Shown here: piece by piece, positions 1 through 9,656 of the stretch | How positions within the stretch are numbered: position 1 is the stretch's first letter | How the letters are laid out: each line of letters starts with the position of its first letter | The notes under the pieces: generated by a model | What the model was told of the DNA's origin: nothing | The model's database searches: none | The model's input: only the letters and a program-made list of their open reading frames with translations | DNA from: Sepioteuthis lessoniana | Lineage: Eukaryota > Mollusca > Cephalopoda > Myopsida > Loliginidae | Assembly (NCBI GenBank): GCA_963585895.1 | Contig: CAUZXS010005791.1 | Coordinates: forward strand, 582,673 to 646,672 | Length of the DNA: 64,000 nucleotides | Direction: 5' to 3' | Translations under genes and position numbers: made by a program

Positions 1-1027
1 GTTGTTTTTTCGTCAGACACTCTCACATTTAAATCAACAACCCCTTTCCCAAATGCTTTAACTGTGTGTCCATCACCAAGGGTTATATCCTCTGCTTTAT
101 CTAATTTTTTCATATTGATAAACTTATCAATATCATGGCACATATGTCGCGCCAGAGTCCATGATCCATGAGCTCTTTTCATTATTATTGGTTGTTAATG
201 CATGGTGAGAAAACAATCCAACATGTTCGTTTTTAGAACAACCAGGCTCTACTTTCGTTTTCTTCGTTAAGAAAGCTTTCTTCTTTGGATAGTCCCTTTT
301 TACACTTTCTTTAGAATCTTCTCGGAGTAGACAACAGTTACGTTTCAGATGTCCGAATTTACTACAGTGAAAACATTTTGGTCCCTTTTTTTTTTCTTTT
401 TTTTTTGATATGGTGTTTTGATGTCATGGCTTTTGATTCAGCACCACCAGTTTGTTTTTCTCTCATTTTAATTTCCTCATTTAGCAATCGTTCTGTGACT
501 AAGGCCCATTTAGGTACATCTTGATTTGCTTCAAGTGCTGTCACTAACATATCATAAGATTCGGGAAGGCTAGCCAGGAGATGTACGACTCTATCTTCCT
601 CATTAAGGGAATCGCCGATAACAGCTAACTCATCGAATGTTTCTGTCATCAATTTGATGTGATTATGAACAGAATCACCTTCCTTCAATTTAAGAGAATA
701 TAACCTCCTTAATACTAGTTTGTTAGCCCATGACTTCTTCTGAAACTGGTCAGCTAATTTTTTCCATACTACTCCCGGACCATCTGGATCCCCAATTAGG
801 TACAAAAGTGACGGTTCTAGAGAGAGTACAATCGTCGCCAATGCACGATCTTTGCGCGATAAATACTTTGCATGTAATCCCATTTCTGTTCTAGAATCGG
901 GAACAATTTCTGTTCCATTAACAATGTTCCAAACATCATCTTTTATTTATGCCATTTTGCATTGTACCTTCCAAGTAGCATAATTTGTCACATTCAGCGG
1001 TACAAGATTAACAAGTTTTGTCTCCAT
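1..1027 (-). pseudogene. Ty1/copia gag-protease remnant, cut by window edge
   Basis: Reading on the minus strand from an ATG at 1027, this encodes a copia Gag (UBN2-type, alpha-helical capsid). An in-frame stop lies near 945, and a long open stretch follows from 883 to 362. A CCHC zinc knuckle (CFHCSKFGHLKRNC, about 310-370) follows in another frame, after a shift at the A-rich homopolymer near 386-405. The retroviral-type aspartic protease motif WIMDSGA is visible near 150-170, followed by another short frame break. The reading then leaves the window at position 1, so integrase and reverse transcriptase, if present, lie outside. In live elements Gag forms the virus-like particle and the protease matures Gag-Pol. 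The stop and two frame breaks make it non-functional. The copia identity is confident. Confidence 0.85.
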
Positions 1028-1173
1028 CGCTGTGTTCAAGAATATTTCAATTATAAGTAATATAAAAGATATTTAAATCATAAACGACACAAAAACTTCT
1101 TCCGAGAACGACAAATTAAAGATGGTGGAAAAAATGTGCTCGACGTGACTCGCTCTTCCTGGGCTCGCGCTTT

Positions 1174-1188
1174 CTGGGCCCCATAACC
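1174..1188 (-). promoter_or_regulatory. Probable primer-binding site of the left copia element
   Basis: On the minus strand this reads GGTTATGGGGCCCAG. It matches, with one extra G, the copia primer-binding site complementary to the anticodon arm of initiator tRNA-Met. It lies about 150 bp upstream of the gag ATG, as expected. The same motif without the extra G sits next to the LTR of the other copia element at 4,420. Confidence 0.6.
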
Positions 1189-1193
1189 TTTTA

Positions 1194-1466
1194 TTGGAAA
1201 TTTGTTGACTTAAACCCTTAAAAAAAGGAGACATACCTTTTTCTCTCTGGTAAGCGCAGTTAATCATTTAGACATGAGATAACTTCCAATCAAACAAGGA
1301 AGCAATACATCAGGACTGCTATCAACACACGAGGTGTTTCATTTATTTTTTATAACAACAACTAAAAAAACAAAAGTCTAAGGGCAGGTAACTCACCCCT
1401 ACAAAAAAGGGTTTCAGGCATATAACCTCTGGCCCGACTTATCTCAGACTAAAGTGAATTTCAACA
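1194..1466 (-). repeat. Candidate LTR of the left copia element
   Basis: The segment upstream of the primer-binding site could be the LTR. On the minus strand a TGTTGAAATTC start is seen at 1466 and a TTCCA end a few bases before the primer-binding site. No partner LTR is in the window and no target duplication can be tested, so both boundaries are inferred. Confidence 0.35.
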
Positions 1467-2074
1467 ATATATGCTAGTATACTTTTTTTTCAGGGTTAGT
1501 TGGAGTATTGGGTTTTTACTTTTTTCCTCAACTGCACAGGATCATATTCCAGACTTCATTATTTGTGCTTTAAGTAAATATTGTCATGTGAATTTGTAAG
1601 TTTAAGAGTGAGAATAAGTTCGACATTCCCTTTTTATTATTCAAGCTTTGTGGGTTGATTTTATTCTATACTTTAACAATTAACTTTCAATTTAGTTATT
1701 ACACACACACACACACACACATATATACTTACATCTTAAAAATGTCATGCTTTAATTCACTATAGTTCATATATTATATATGGATCAAATATTTACATTC
1801 ATATGAATATATGTTTATTTTTTCTTCCATATATATATATATCTGTAATATTAAAGAAAGAAAACGCAACAAATCACAAAAAGCAGCTCGTCTCTTCAGA
1901 TGGCTTATATAGAATGCAAAGGGAGATATACAAACATAGTTTATCCAGGGGGGGAAAAATTGTAAATAAAATTATGAAATAGATCGCAATGATACCCTTA
2001 CACAGATAAATAGCGACACCGTCAAATTCGCTTGCAAACTATGCATTTAAGATAGATTTGGTAAATTAAAAGAA
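1467..2074. other. No gene seen; AC/AT microsatellite
   Basis: AT-rich DNA with an (AC)n run at about 1,699-1,722 followed by TATATA. No coding or repeat-family match was recognised. Confidence 0.5.
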
Positions 2075-3520
2075 AAATGTCTTTACATTCTATTTAAGGA
2101 CTACAAACAAAATTTCCATAACAAGAAACAAGATTACTTAACCCTACTAAGACTGAATTAGGTTTTGTTTCCAAAGATTTGATCCATAATATAACCTCTA
2201 AGATACTAAGAAATTCTTATTATAACTTGTGGAAAAATTTATTAGATACTAAAGATTTGTTTAATAACATTAAATGTAAAAAGAAGTACCACGTTCATCC
2301 AATTTGAAATCTTGGAATTCTACCCCTCCATCTCTAGGAAGTTACTACAGAAGAGTTTAAATCATACAAGGAAATATATAGACATCATAAATGAAGAAAT
2401 AGACACTATATTAACTTGTAGAAAATCTATTCACACTGATAACAAGAGAACTTGGGTAAAAAGTTTTATTGATAACTTTGACGTATATCATGGGTTCATA
2501 TGATTCAGCATAAATACCAGATTTAATAGGGATATATAGACACGTTAGGTAAGATTATAGACTTAAAACAAGTTGGTTCATATAGAGATGACTCATCTTC
2601 ATCCCTGATAGTTATGGCCCTGAAACGTCTAAAATGCAGAAGAAAATCATATGGGCATTTAGGATACTTGGGTTAGAAATAGAACTATCTTCTAACATGA
2701 AAATAGTGAATTTCCTAAACGTAACATTTTAGAAAATTATACTTTCAAACCATTAAGCAAGAACAATCACACACCTATCTACATCAATGTCGATTCCAAC
2801 CACCCTAAACCAATAATCAAACAAGTACCAAATGCAGTTAATTTAAGGATTAATAGGCTATCATCTAACAAAAAAATATTTGATGAAAATAAGAGAGCAT
2901 GTAAGGAAGCCCTGAATAATAGCAGATTCCAACATAAACAAGAATTCATCAACCAAAGAATTATTAAAACAACGGAAAAACACAATTAATAAAAGCAATA
3001 GTAATAGAAATTGTAGTTATAGAATGGAACATGGGAACAGTGATAATGCCAAAGGTAGAAAATGTAAGAACAGTAAAAGAAAAGTAGTCTGGTTTAAACC
3101 TCCTTTCTGTAAACTTTGTAGTATTGGAAAGTACTTCCTAAATCTAATTAATAAGCATTTCCATAAGAAATATCTGTTAAACAGAATTTTCAATAGAAAT
3201 GCTGTAAAAATTAGTTACTCCTGCATTTCTAGAATTTCTAGAATTACATATAATCATTAAATGAAAATAATAGATAAATCACATATTGATGATAAGAGGA
3301 TATATTACTTACTAATTGTAGAAATAAAGAATAATGCCTCATGGATGGAAGGGGTAATTCCGAAAATTCCAAGCTTATAATTTTCCCATTGAAAGTAAAT
3401 TTAAAGAGAAAGTCTACATTGGTATATCCATAAGGAACTAGAAACAAAAATTGTATAACAGACATTCTTTTAATAATTCGTTACTTATGAATTAAACAGC
3501 TTTATTAAAGTATTAGTGAA
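2075..3520 (+). pseudogene. Penelope-like element (lineage A) RT plus GIY-YIG, decayed
   Basis: Several frames together give a Penelope-like reverse transcriptase and its C-terminal endonuclease. An N-terminal block (NPTKTELGFVSK, about 2,140-2,180) is followed by the palm motif MEFYPSIS at 2,312, where the family has a catalytic Asp near this point. A YRDDS motif-C remnant lies at about 2,580. Near 3,080 comes the conserved WFKPPF linker, and around 3,400 a GIY-YIG remnant (YIG-like VYIG, with a shift). At least six frame breaks are present. The family integrates by target-primed reverse transcription, with GIY-YIG as the nicking nuclease. The same lineage recurs on the minus strand at 25,700-27,420. 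Lineage assignment within PLEs is by eye only. Confidence 0.7.
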
Positions 3521-3789
3521 GTTTAAAAGAACATTGACTAACCCCACAAATTAAGTGGAAACTTATTCAAAGATCTTTGAATGTATGGGGGGGACTTGTT
3601 TTATAAGATTGTAAGTTGGCATTAGTTCGAGGTTGATTCTTATAGATTTTGAGGGGTTTTGATTTAGTAAAGTGTATAAAAGATTTGGGGCAGTTTTCTA
3701 TGTGGTTGAATTCATCGTTTGAATATTTCTGGGAACAAATGCATAAATCTCTGAGATAAAAACCTATGATGACACCTTTTTTGCTATTG

Positions 3790-4245
3790 TTGTTGTGGTG
3801 TGACCACATACATTCACACCCACACATTCATAATTTTGCCTAACAATTTTTCTACCAACATCATAATAAACATCTTAAATAAACTCGATATTAAAACTGC
3901 CTCTTTACCCTCTAAAACGATCCGCGATTTAGTACACTCTAGTCCTCAACCCATCACAGTTTCAGATGCCAGTGTTTATTGTATCCTTTGTAAGAATGGT
4001 AAATTAAATATATTCACCTTCGCTTGAAAAAACACAAAGCAGTCATTAAAATTGGTAATGCACTTCTTCAACACATTTCTCAATCTAACCATAAATTCGA
4101 TTTCAATTCTGCAAATTATGCATTTAAATTCACAATAAAAGACTAAGACAAATTTTCGAAGCCAGTGTTATTTCATTTTGAAATTCCGTAAATACTCGTC
4201 CAGGCTTTTATAAAATTTCTCAGTACTTAAATCCATTTTAAATAA
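3790..4245 (+). pseudogene. Penelope-like GIY-YIG endonuclease fragment (lineage B)
   Basis: The reading starting near 3,800 contains LDIKTASLPSKTIRDLV and then VYCILCKNGKL. This is the linker and Cys-pair entry into a GIY-YIG domain typical of Penelope-clade PLEs. Later pieces, in shifted frames, give the histidine-rich helix and the C-terminal NTRPGFYKIS-like tail (about 4,180-4,230). No RT is attached. It ends just before the copia insertion at 4,253, so the copia element probably landed at or near its 3' end. Differences in the linker separate it from the lineage at 2,075-3,520. Confidence 0.6.
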
Positions 4246-4252
4246 TTACAAT

Positions 4253-4419
4253 TGTTAGGAAATCTTTCAAGAAGAACAACCCAAGCAGTTATCTGCCTTG
4301 AGTAGTTCTTCTCTTTGGTAAAATAATATTAATCTTTTTTCTCTTTTCCAAGACACCTGACATGTGTTTATTCCTCCATCTATACTAACCCTACATTTCC
4401 TTATATGGCTAACTCAACA
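4253..4419 (+). repeat. 5' LTR of copia element
   Basis: A 167-bp LTR, TGTTAGG to CTCAACA. It aligns along its length with the 3' LTR, including the shared TTATCTGCCTTGAGTAG core and the CCCTACATTTCCTTAT tail. Visible divergence between the two LTRs is substantial, which implies an old insertion. Confidence 0.9.
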
Positions 4420-4433
4420 GGTTATGGGCCCAG
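4420..4433 (+). promoter_or_regulatory. Primer-binding site, initiator tRNA-Met anticodon arm type
   Basis: GGTTATGGGCCCAG directly abuts the LTR. It is complementary to the internal anticodon stem-loop of initiator tRNA-Met (CTGGGCCCATAACC), not to a tRNA 3' end. Drosophila copia is known to prime from a half-molecule of this tRNA. Confidence 0.85.
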
Positions 4434-4439
4434 TAGAAA

Positions 4440-7400
4440 AGAAAATGGAAATAAGTTTAGCAGGTTGCTATTTGACGGAGAAGAGACCAAATATGAAATT
4501 TAGGAAACAAGATGTTTAGGATACTTGTGTACGTTATGTTTAAAAGACGCCATCTTAGGCAAAAACCTGATTAACGACAAAGACCGTCAGAACTTAATGT
4601 CATGAAATTGACAAATGCATTTTCGAAAGTGATGACAAATGCAGTATCGTGTAACAGGAAAGGGCATTTATCAAAAATATGTTCAAATAAACACCAGAAA
4701 AATAAACAGTGGTGTAGCTACTGTAAAAGTCAAATCCATAAAAGGGAGTTGTGCTGATATAAAAAGCGAGATACTATCAAGAAAGCAGCTGTAGAAGATA
4801 GTTCTTTTGTTTTTAAAAGAAATGACCAACAACAGAAAACTGTTATACGTAAGGGACTTATAGTTGATGCAGAAGCTACTTCGCATATAATAGAAATAAA
4901 TTTAAAACTTTTGATGACTCATTCCAACCAAATAGCTATTTCATAGAGCTGGCTGATGGTACCAGGATTAAAAGTGTAGCCTTAAAATGGGGTGATGCTG
5001 AGATATGCCTTGTAGATATGGACAAAAACCACGTGACAGTCTCTCTAAAAGGGGCATTATATATACCTTCCTATCCACAGAATATACTTTCTGTTGTGTC
5101 TGCCACGGCAAATGGGGCGACTATAACATTCTAGAAAAATTAAAATGTTCTGATGTAATGGAATGGTACTAAATTTAAAATATATGTGTACAACAGGTTA
5201 TCTTATCTAATGTCTACAGAGAACAAATCAGAAGACAGTTGCCAAGACTGCTACGATATTCATACTTGGCATAGGATACACATAACATTAAGAAATTACC
5301 AAATATGGTTGAAGGAATGAAGATTAAAAAGAAAATAAGCACTCTAAACCCGGACTGTGAAATCTGTATCTAGGGAAAATTTTCTCGGAGCAGAAATAAA
5401 CAACCTGACAGATGTGCAACATCCATTTTTTAATTGGTACACACTGACTTAGCTGGCCCTATAGACCCAGTCGATATAAACGGACACAGATATACCATCA
5501 CATTCACTGATGACTTTTCCAGTGCAGTATTGGTATATTTTCTGAAATCCAAGAACGATACTGTGTCTGCCACAGGAAAATTTACTGCTGATACTACCTC
5601 CTATGGTAGGATAAAATCCCTAAGATCCGATAACGGGTCAGAATTCAAGTCAAATGATTTCCAGAAATTACTCTGTGAAAATAGAATTAGACATGAAATG
5701 TCTGTCCCTTATTCACCCCACCAAAATGTGACGGTAGAAAGAAATTGGCGAATCCTATTTGAAATGGCTAGTTGCGTGATTATCGAATATAGCTGGCTTA
5801 AAAACTTGTGGACCTACACTGTGATAACATCTGCAGTAATCAGAAACATGTTTCAATGACCGTCTGAAAAAAAACCCATACAATATGATAACAGAAGAGA
5901 AGCCTAACCTATCAAAGATACACATTTTCGGATGAACATGTTATGCCTACAAAAATTTGACGATAAAGCTAAATCCGAAACGTGAAAAAATGATATTCGT
6001 TGGATATGTCAGAAACAGTCCCTCATATTTAATCTTTTATCCTGGGAATAAAAGAGTCCCCAAACATAGGCTAGTAAAATTTATTACTAAAATGACAAAT
6101 TGGCAGACTCAAACTTATCCAATAATAACGATGATGATGATGAAGAGGATGACTTATTCTAAAAGAAGAATATACAAAAATAGAAAATAGTTATGAATCC
6201 AGATCCACAAATTAAGATATCTGATTCACAAGACAACACACAGATCGAGGAAGATAGTAAACTTCGATATTACCTCTGAAGAGAAAGAAAAGCCCCTCAA
6301 TACTTAAATGGTTATTTAACAAATTCTGAGGAAGACAGTGATCAGGCATTGATCAACATTGATTATTGTTATAAAGTCACTTGTAACGTACCACTATCTT
6401 ATAAAGAAGCATTAAACTCTTCAAAGGCACACTGCTGGAATGAGGCAATGCATGAGGAGATGGAATCCCTAAAGGAAAATGATGTTTTTGAATTGACACC
6501 TCCACCTGAAGTCAAAAAGACCGTTGGCAGTAAATGGGTTTACATGATCAAGAAAAACCCTGGTGGACCAGAAAGATACAAAGCCAGATTCTTTACACGA
6601 GAATTCAGTCAAACAAAGGGGGTTAGACCATTAAGAAACCTTTTCCCCTACTACAAATATCACCTCAGTACGCATCTTAATGCAAATGGATGTACAATAT
6701 GATCTGACTGTCCATCAGATGGATGTAACCACGGCCTATTTACAAGCACCAGTTGATTGTGAAATTTTTTATTGAACAGCCTGAAGGATTTGAAACAAAA
6801 ACAGAGATAATAGATTTGTCTATAGGCTAAATAAGTCTCTGTATAGGCTGAAGCAATCAGATCAGAACTGGAATAATATGCTACATGATTGTCTCACCAG
6901 GAATAACTTTATACAAAATCCGGCGGACCACTGTGTCTACATCAGAGAATAATAATCATATCGTGGGTTGACGATTTAATTATCGCAGCTGATAAAGTTA
7001 TCTCCCTTAGTAACAGGATGATCGACATAGTACAACTGGATTTTGTTTTTATATAAAAGATAGTTCTCCTATCCCATGGAAGTCGAAGAAGCAACCTACA
7101 GTTGCACTGTCCACCTATGAGGCTGAATATATGGCCTTAGCTAAAACGATACCAGAAAATCTATATTTAATTCAACTATTAAATGTAATGGACTCTTAAC
7201 ATAGATATAGTGGAAATACTTGGAGATAACCAAGGTGCAATCGTACTATCTAAAGACCCTGTAACTCGACAAAGGTGCAAACATGTAGATATCAAATAGC
7301 ATTTCATCAGAGATGTGTTGCATAAGAAGAAAATAAAGATCGCCAATTGTCCAACCATAGATTGCTGATGTAATGATAAAACCCATGACAAAATTAAAAT
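4440..7400 (+). pseudogene. Copia gag-pol, degraded
   Basis: Gag and a zinc-knuckle region (about 4,440-4,850) are broken by stops. The protease active-site position reads VDAEATSH at 4,860-4,885 where the family has D-T/S-G, so the flap and active loop are damaged. Integrase (5,434-5,859 open) keeps its two acidic residues and glutamate: HTDLAG, RSDNGS and TVERNW, with exactly 35 residues between the second D and E. RT runs from 6,349 (SKWVYMIKK) through MDVTTAYLQAP to WVDDL at about 6,970, where YVDDL is usual. A deletion near 7,020 joins it to RNase H (CFYIKDSSPI, STYEAEYMAL), ending near 7,390. Multiple stops and shifts make it dead. Confidence 0.88.
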
Positions 7401-7504
7401 TATAAAGATTCAAAACACTTTTATTTGGACTTTAAATTCTTTTTGTATTGTGCTCTCATATGTATGGGAATAAAATAACATATTTATATGAGAGCATGCG
7501 AAGG

Positions 7505-7679
7505 TGTTAGATCTTTCATCAAGAATGACATCCCAAGCGGTTATCTGCCTTGAGTAGCTCTTCTCTTTCATAAAATAAAATTAACCTCTTTTCTCCTTTC
7601 CAAGACACCACACGTGTGCTTATTCCTCTGTCTTTACTAACCCTACATTTCCTTATTCTACGACATGTCTAACTCAGCA
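7505..7679 (+). repeat. 3' LTR of copia element, with upstream purine tract
   Basis: A 175-bp LTR, TGTTAGA to CTCAGCA, preceded by a purine-rich GAGAGCATGCGAAGG (7,490-7,504) that is the likely plus-strand primer site. It is followed by the target duplication ACAAT. Confidence 0.88.
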
Positions 7680-8090
7680 ACAATATATTCCATCTTTAAT
7701 TAATATATTCCACATACATCATAATTTTATATTTTCTTTTTGTCTTTCTATTTATTTCTCTTTTTAGTTCAAAACATTCATCGATAAAGAAATGGAACAT
7801 AAATTCTATACAATATTTCTAATGAGTCAAATAACGTAATTTAAAAAACAAACACTGATTCACTAATTAAACGGCCAACTCTTTCATGATATTTAGATTT
7901 TCCCTTGGTTTTTGTAGTTTGTATTTTTAAACATCCGTCGCTGATTTAACATCACTAACATTATCCCTCACTGTTTTCATAATGCTTCATTAGAAGCGAA
8001 ACGCTATAGTGTCGACTTTGCTTCTCAATAAATCTACTCGGATTGCCTTGTTACCAATTTTTCCCTACATATCTTTATGTGTAAGTATCA
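7680..8090. other. AT-rich, no gene; partial ribozyme-like fold
   Basis: No coding was recognised. Around 7,989-8,020 a GCTTC-ATTA-GAAGC hairpin is followed by GAAA and an ACGC/GTGT stem, as in the 3' half of a hammerhead. The CUGANGA core is absent. It may be a decayed PLE end. Confidence 0.35.
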
Positions 8091-8322
8091 GTAAAGTTGG
8101 CGACCATAGTCGAGGGTGACCCGAAGGTTCCCTTTTAAATAGCTATTACACCGAGGTGTCGGAGAGGGTTCTACTCCTTTCCCTGGACTGCTCCACTTCA
8201 CCCTTGCTGAGTGTTAAGCAAGGAGGCATCAAGTACCCTTTTGTGAGTCTTTGGTATGACTCGACCTAGGATTGAACCCCGGTCTCCCGGGCCATTGGTG
8301 AACACTCTAACCGCTTGGCCAA
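8091..8322 (-). repeat. tRNA-derived SINE, family 1
   Basis: On the minus strand a tRNA-like head has a B-box-like GGTTCAATCC. It is followed by the family-specific body (AAGACTC...GGTACTTGAT) and ends with the CGCCAACTTTAC tail. A short stretch in the middle (the TCCTTACCTTATAA block) is missing. Octopus is known to carry several tRNA-derived SINE families; the exact family name is not assigned here. Confidence 0.85.
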
Positions 8323-8395
8323 TATACATAAGTATATATATGTATTTAAAATAAATTTAAAATTATATATAAATACATATATACATATAATTATA

Positions 8396-8470
8396 TATTT
8401 CATCAAACAATGTGTGAAGGTAAGTGTGATACTCTGTCCTCATCAGCCGCCGACCAGGGGTGATATCTCA
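8396..8470 (-). repeat. Severely 5'-truncated 3' end of R2/NeSL-like LINE
   Basis: About 70 bp match the terminal segment of the LINE found at 35,350 and 41,275 (CATCAGCCGCC... to ...CACATTGTTTGATGAAA on the minus strand). Both sides are AT microsatellite. Confidence 0.6.
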
Positions 8471-9192
8471 TTTATATATATGTGTGTGTGTGTATTCATA
8501 TATATAAATATATGTATATATATATATATATATATATACTAGCTGAGACCCGTGTAAATTACACGGTTTTTGCAAAATGTTTTTTACATTATTGATTTAT
8601 TCTAACATGCATCTAAAACAAATACCATCGATCCATTGAAGGTCAATACTCCTCTGCAAACTATGTTCGATTGCTAAAACAATTTCGTATTCATGATGAA
8701 TTAACATTTTCCATCACTATCTTTAAATATTTCTAACCAAAACAAATAAAATAAGATTCTTTTTTAAAATTATCTTTCGGCTGTTATGATTCGGACTTAA
8801 CACAATATTCAACATGTTTACTATTCAGGTTACTCTTGTTGTGATTTGAAAAAGAAAATAAGCAAGATAAAATAAATTAAAAAAATGCAGAAATTCTCAA
8901 AAGTCCCTAAAAAGAAGTGTGATTTTATTGAGAATCCTTACCCCTTATATATTTAAAAAAAAAAAAAAGAAATATTCAATTTTATCTGTTTTTCGATTTT
9001 AAAATTTTGCATCATAAACTTTGACCGATAAGTATCTTCAATTCGAAGTTTAATATTCCCCCTCCCCATTTATAATACAATGAAACTTGAATTAAGGATA
9101 ATATTATCGTCAAAGTTTTTGGACCATTTAAAAGAAGAAACATAATGAGCCTCTTGATTTTTAAAATATATTTTCAGCGTACGTCAAAAAAA
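8471..9192. other. AT microsatellite and unassigned DNA
   Basis: An (AT)n tract occupies about 8,500-8,541. The rest has no recognisable coding or repeat family. Confidence 0.5.
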
Positions 9193-9425
9193 GTAAAGTT
9201 GGCGTCCTTAGTCGAAGGTGACTCGAAGGCCCCCTTTTCAATAGGTACTACACTGCTGTGTAGAGAAGACTGCTACTCCGTTCCCTGGATTGCTCAACTT
9301 TGTCCGTGATCCTTACCTTATAGTGCTGAGTGCTAAGCAAGGCAGCATCAAGTACCATTTTTTGAGTCTTTGGTATGAATCGACCTGGAATTGAACCCTG
9401 ATCTCCCGGACCATTGGCGAACATA
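9193..9425 (-). repeat. tRNA-derived SINE, family 1
   Basis: Near full length. The tail GTAAAGTTGGCG is on the plus-strand left side and the tRNA-like head (GATCAGGGTTCAATTCC on minus) is at the right. More diverged than the copy at 8,091. Confidence 0.85.
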
Positions 9426-9561
9426 CGAAAAAAAAAAGGAAACAAAAAAAAACAGTTTTCTTCTGCATCATTAATCAACTGAAATTTAACGTTACCACAT
9501 AAAAGTTATGCGTATAGTCTTTTAAAAAAAAATTCCATGAAAAATGAAATGAGTCAAATCC

Positions 9562-9656
9562 TAGGGGGTAGTGTGTTCGCCAATGGTCTGGGAGACTGGG
9601 TTTCAATCCCAGGTCGCATCATACGAAAGACTTTAAAAAATGGTACTTGATACCTC
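9562..9656 (+). repeat. SINE family 1, 5' part (interrupted)
   Basis: The tRNA-like head (TGGGTTTCAATCCCAGGTC B-box region) runs up to GGTACTTGATACCTC and then stops abruptly at 9,656. The continuation of the same SINE resumes at 11,313 with a repeat of TACCTC. Confidence 0.88.

Larger units (their letters stand above)
4253..7679 (+). mobile_element. Ty1/copia LTR retrotransposon with both LTRs and 5-bp TSD
   Basis: Two LTRs (4,253-4,419 and 7,505-7,679) begin TGTTAG and end CA. They flank a decayed gag-pol in copia order (protease, integrase, RT, RNase H). The direct repeat ACAAT is present immediately outside both ends (4,248-4,252 and 7,680-7,684), which fixes the boundaries. The element is about 3.4 kb, shorter than the roughly 5 kb usual for copia, because of internal deletions. 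It cannot move on its own. Confidence 0.92.

Noticed and set aside
7989-8025. Hammerhead-like 3' half (stem II hairpin, GAAA, ACGC/GTGT stem)
   Set aside because: The CUGANGA core is not present before stem II and stem I cannot be drawn, so at best it is a decayed relic.
8515-8541. AT run as a matrix-attachment or origin site
   Set aside because: AT microsatellites are common all over the window and nothing marks this one out.
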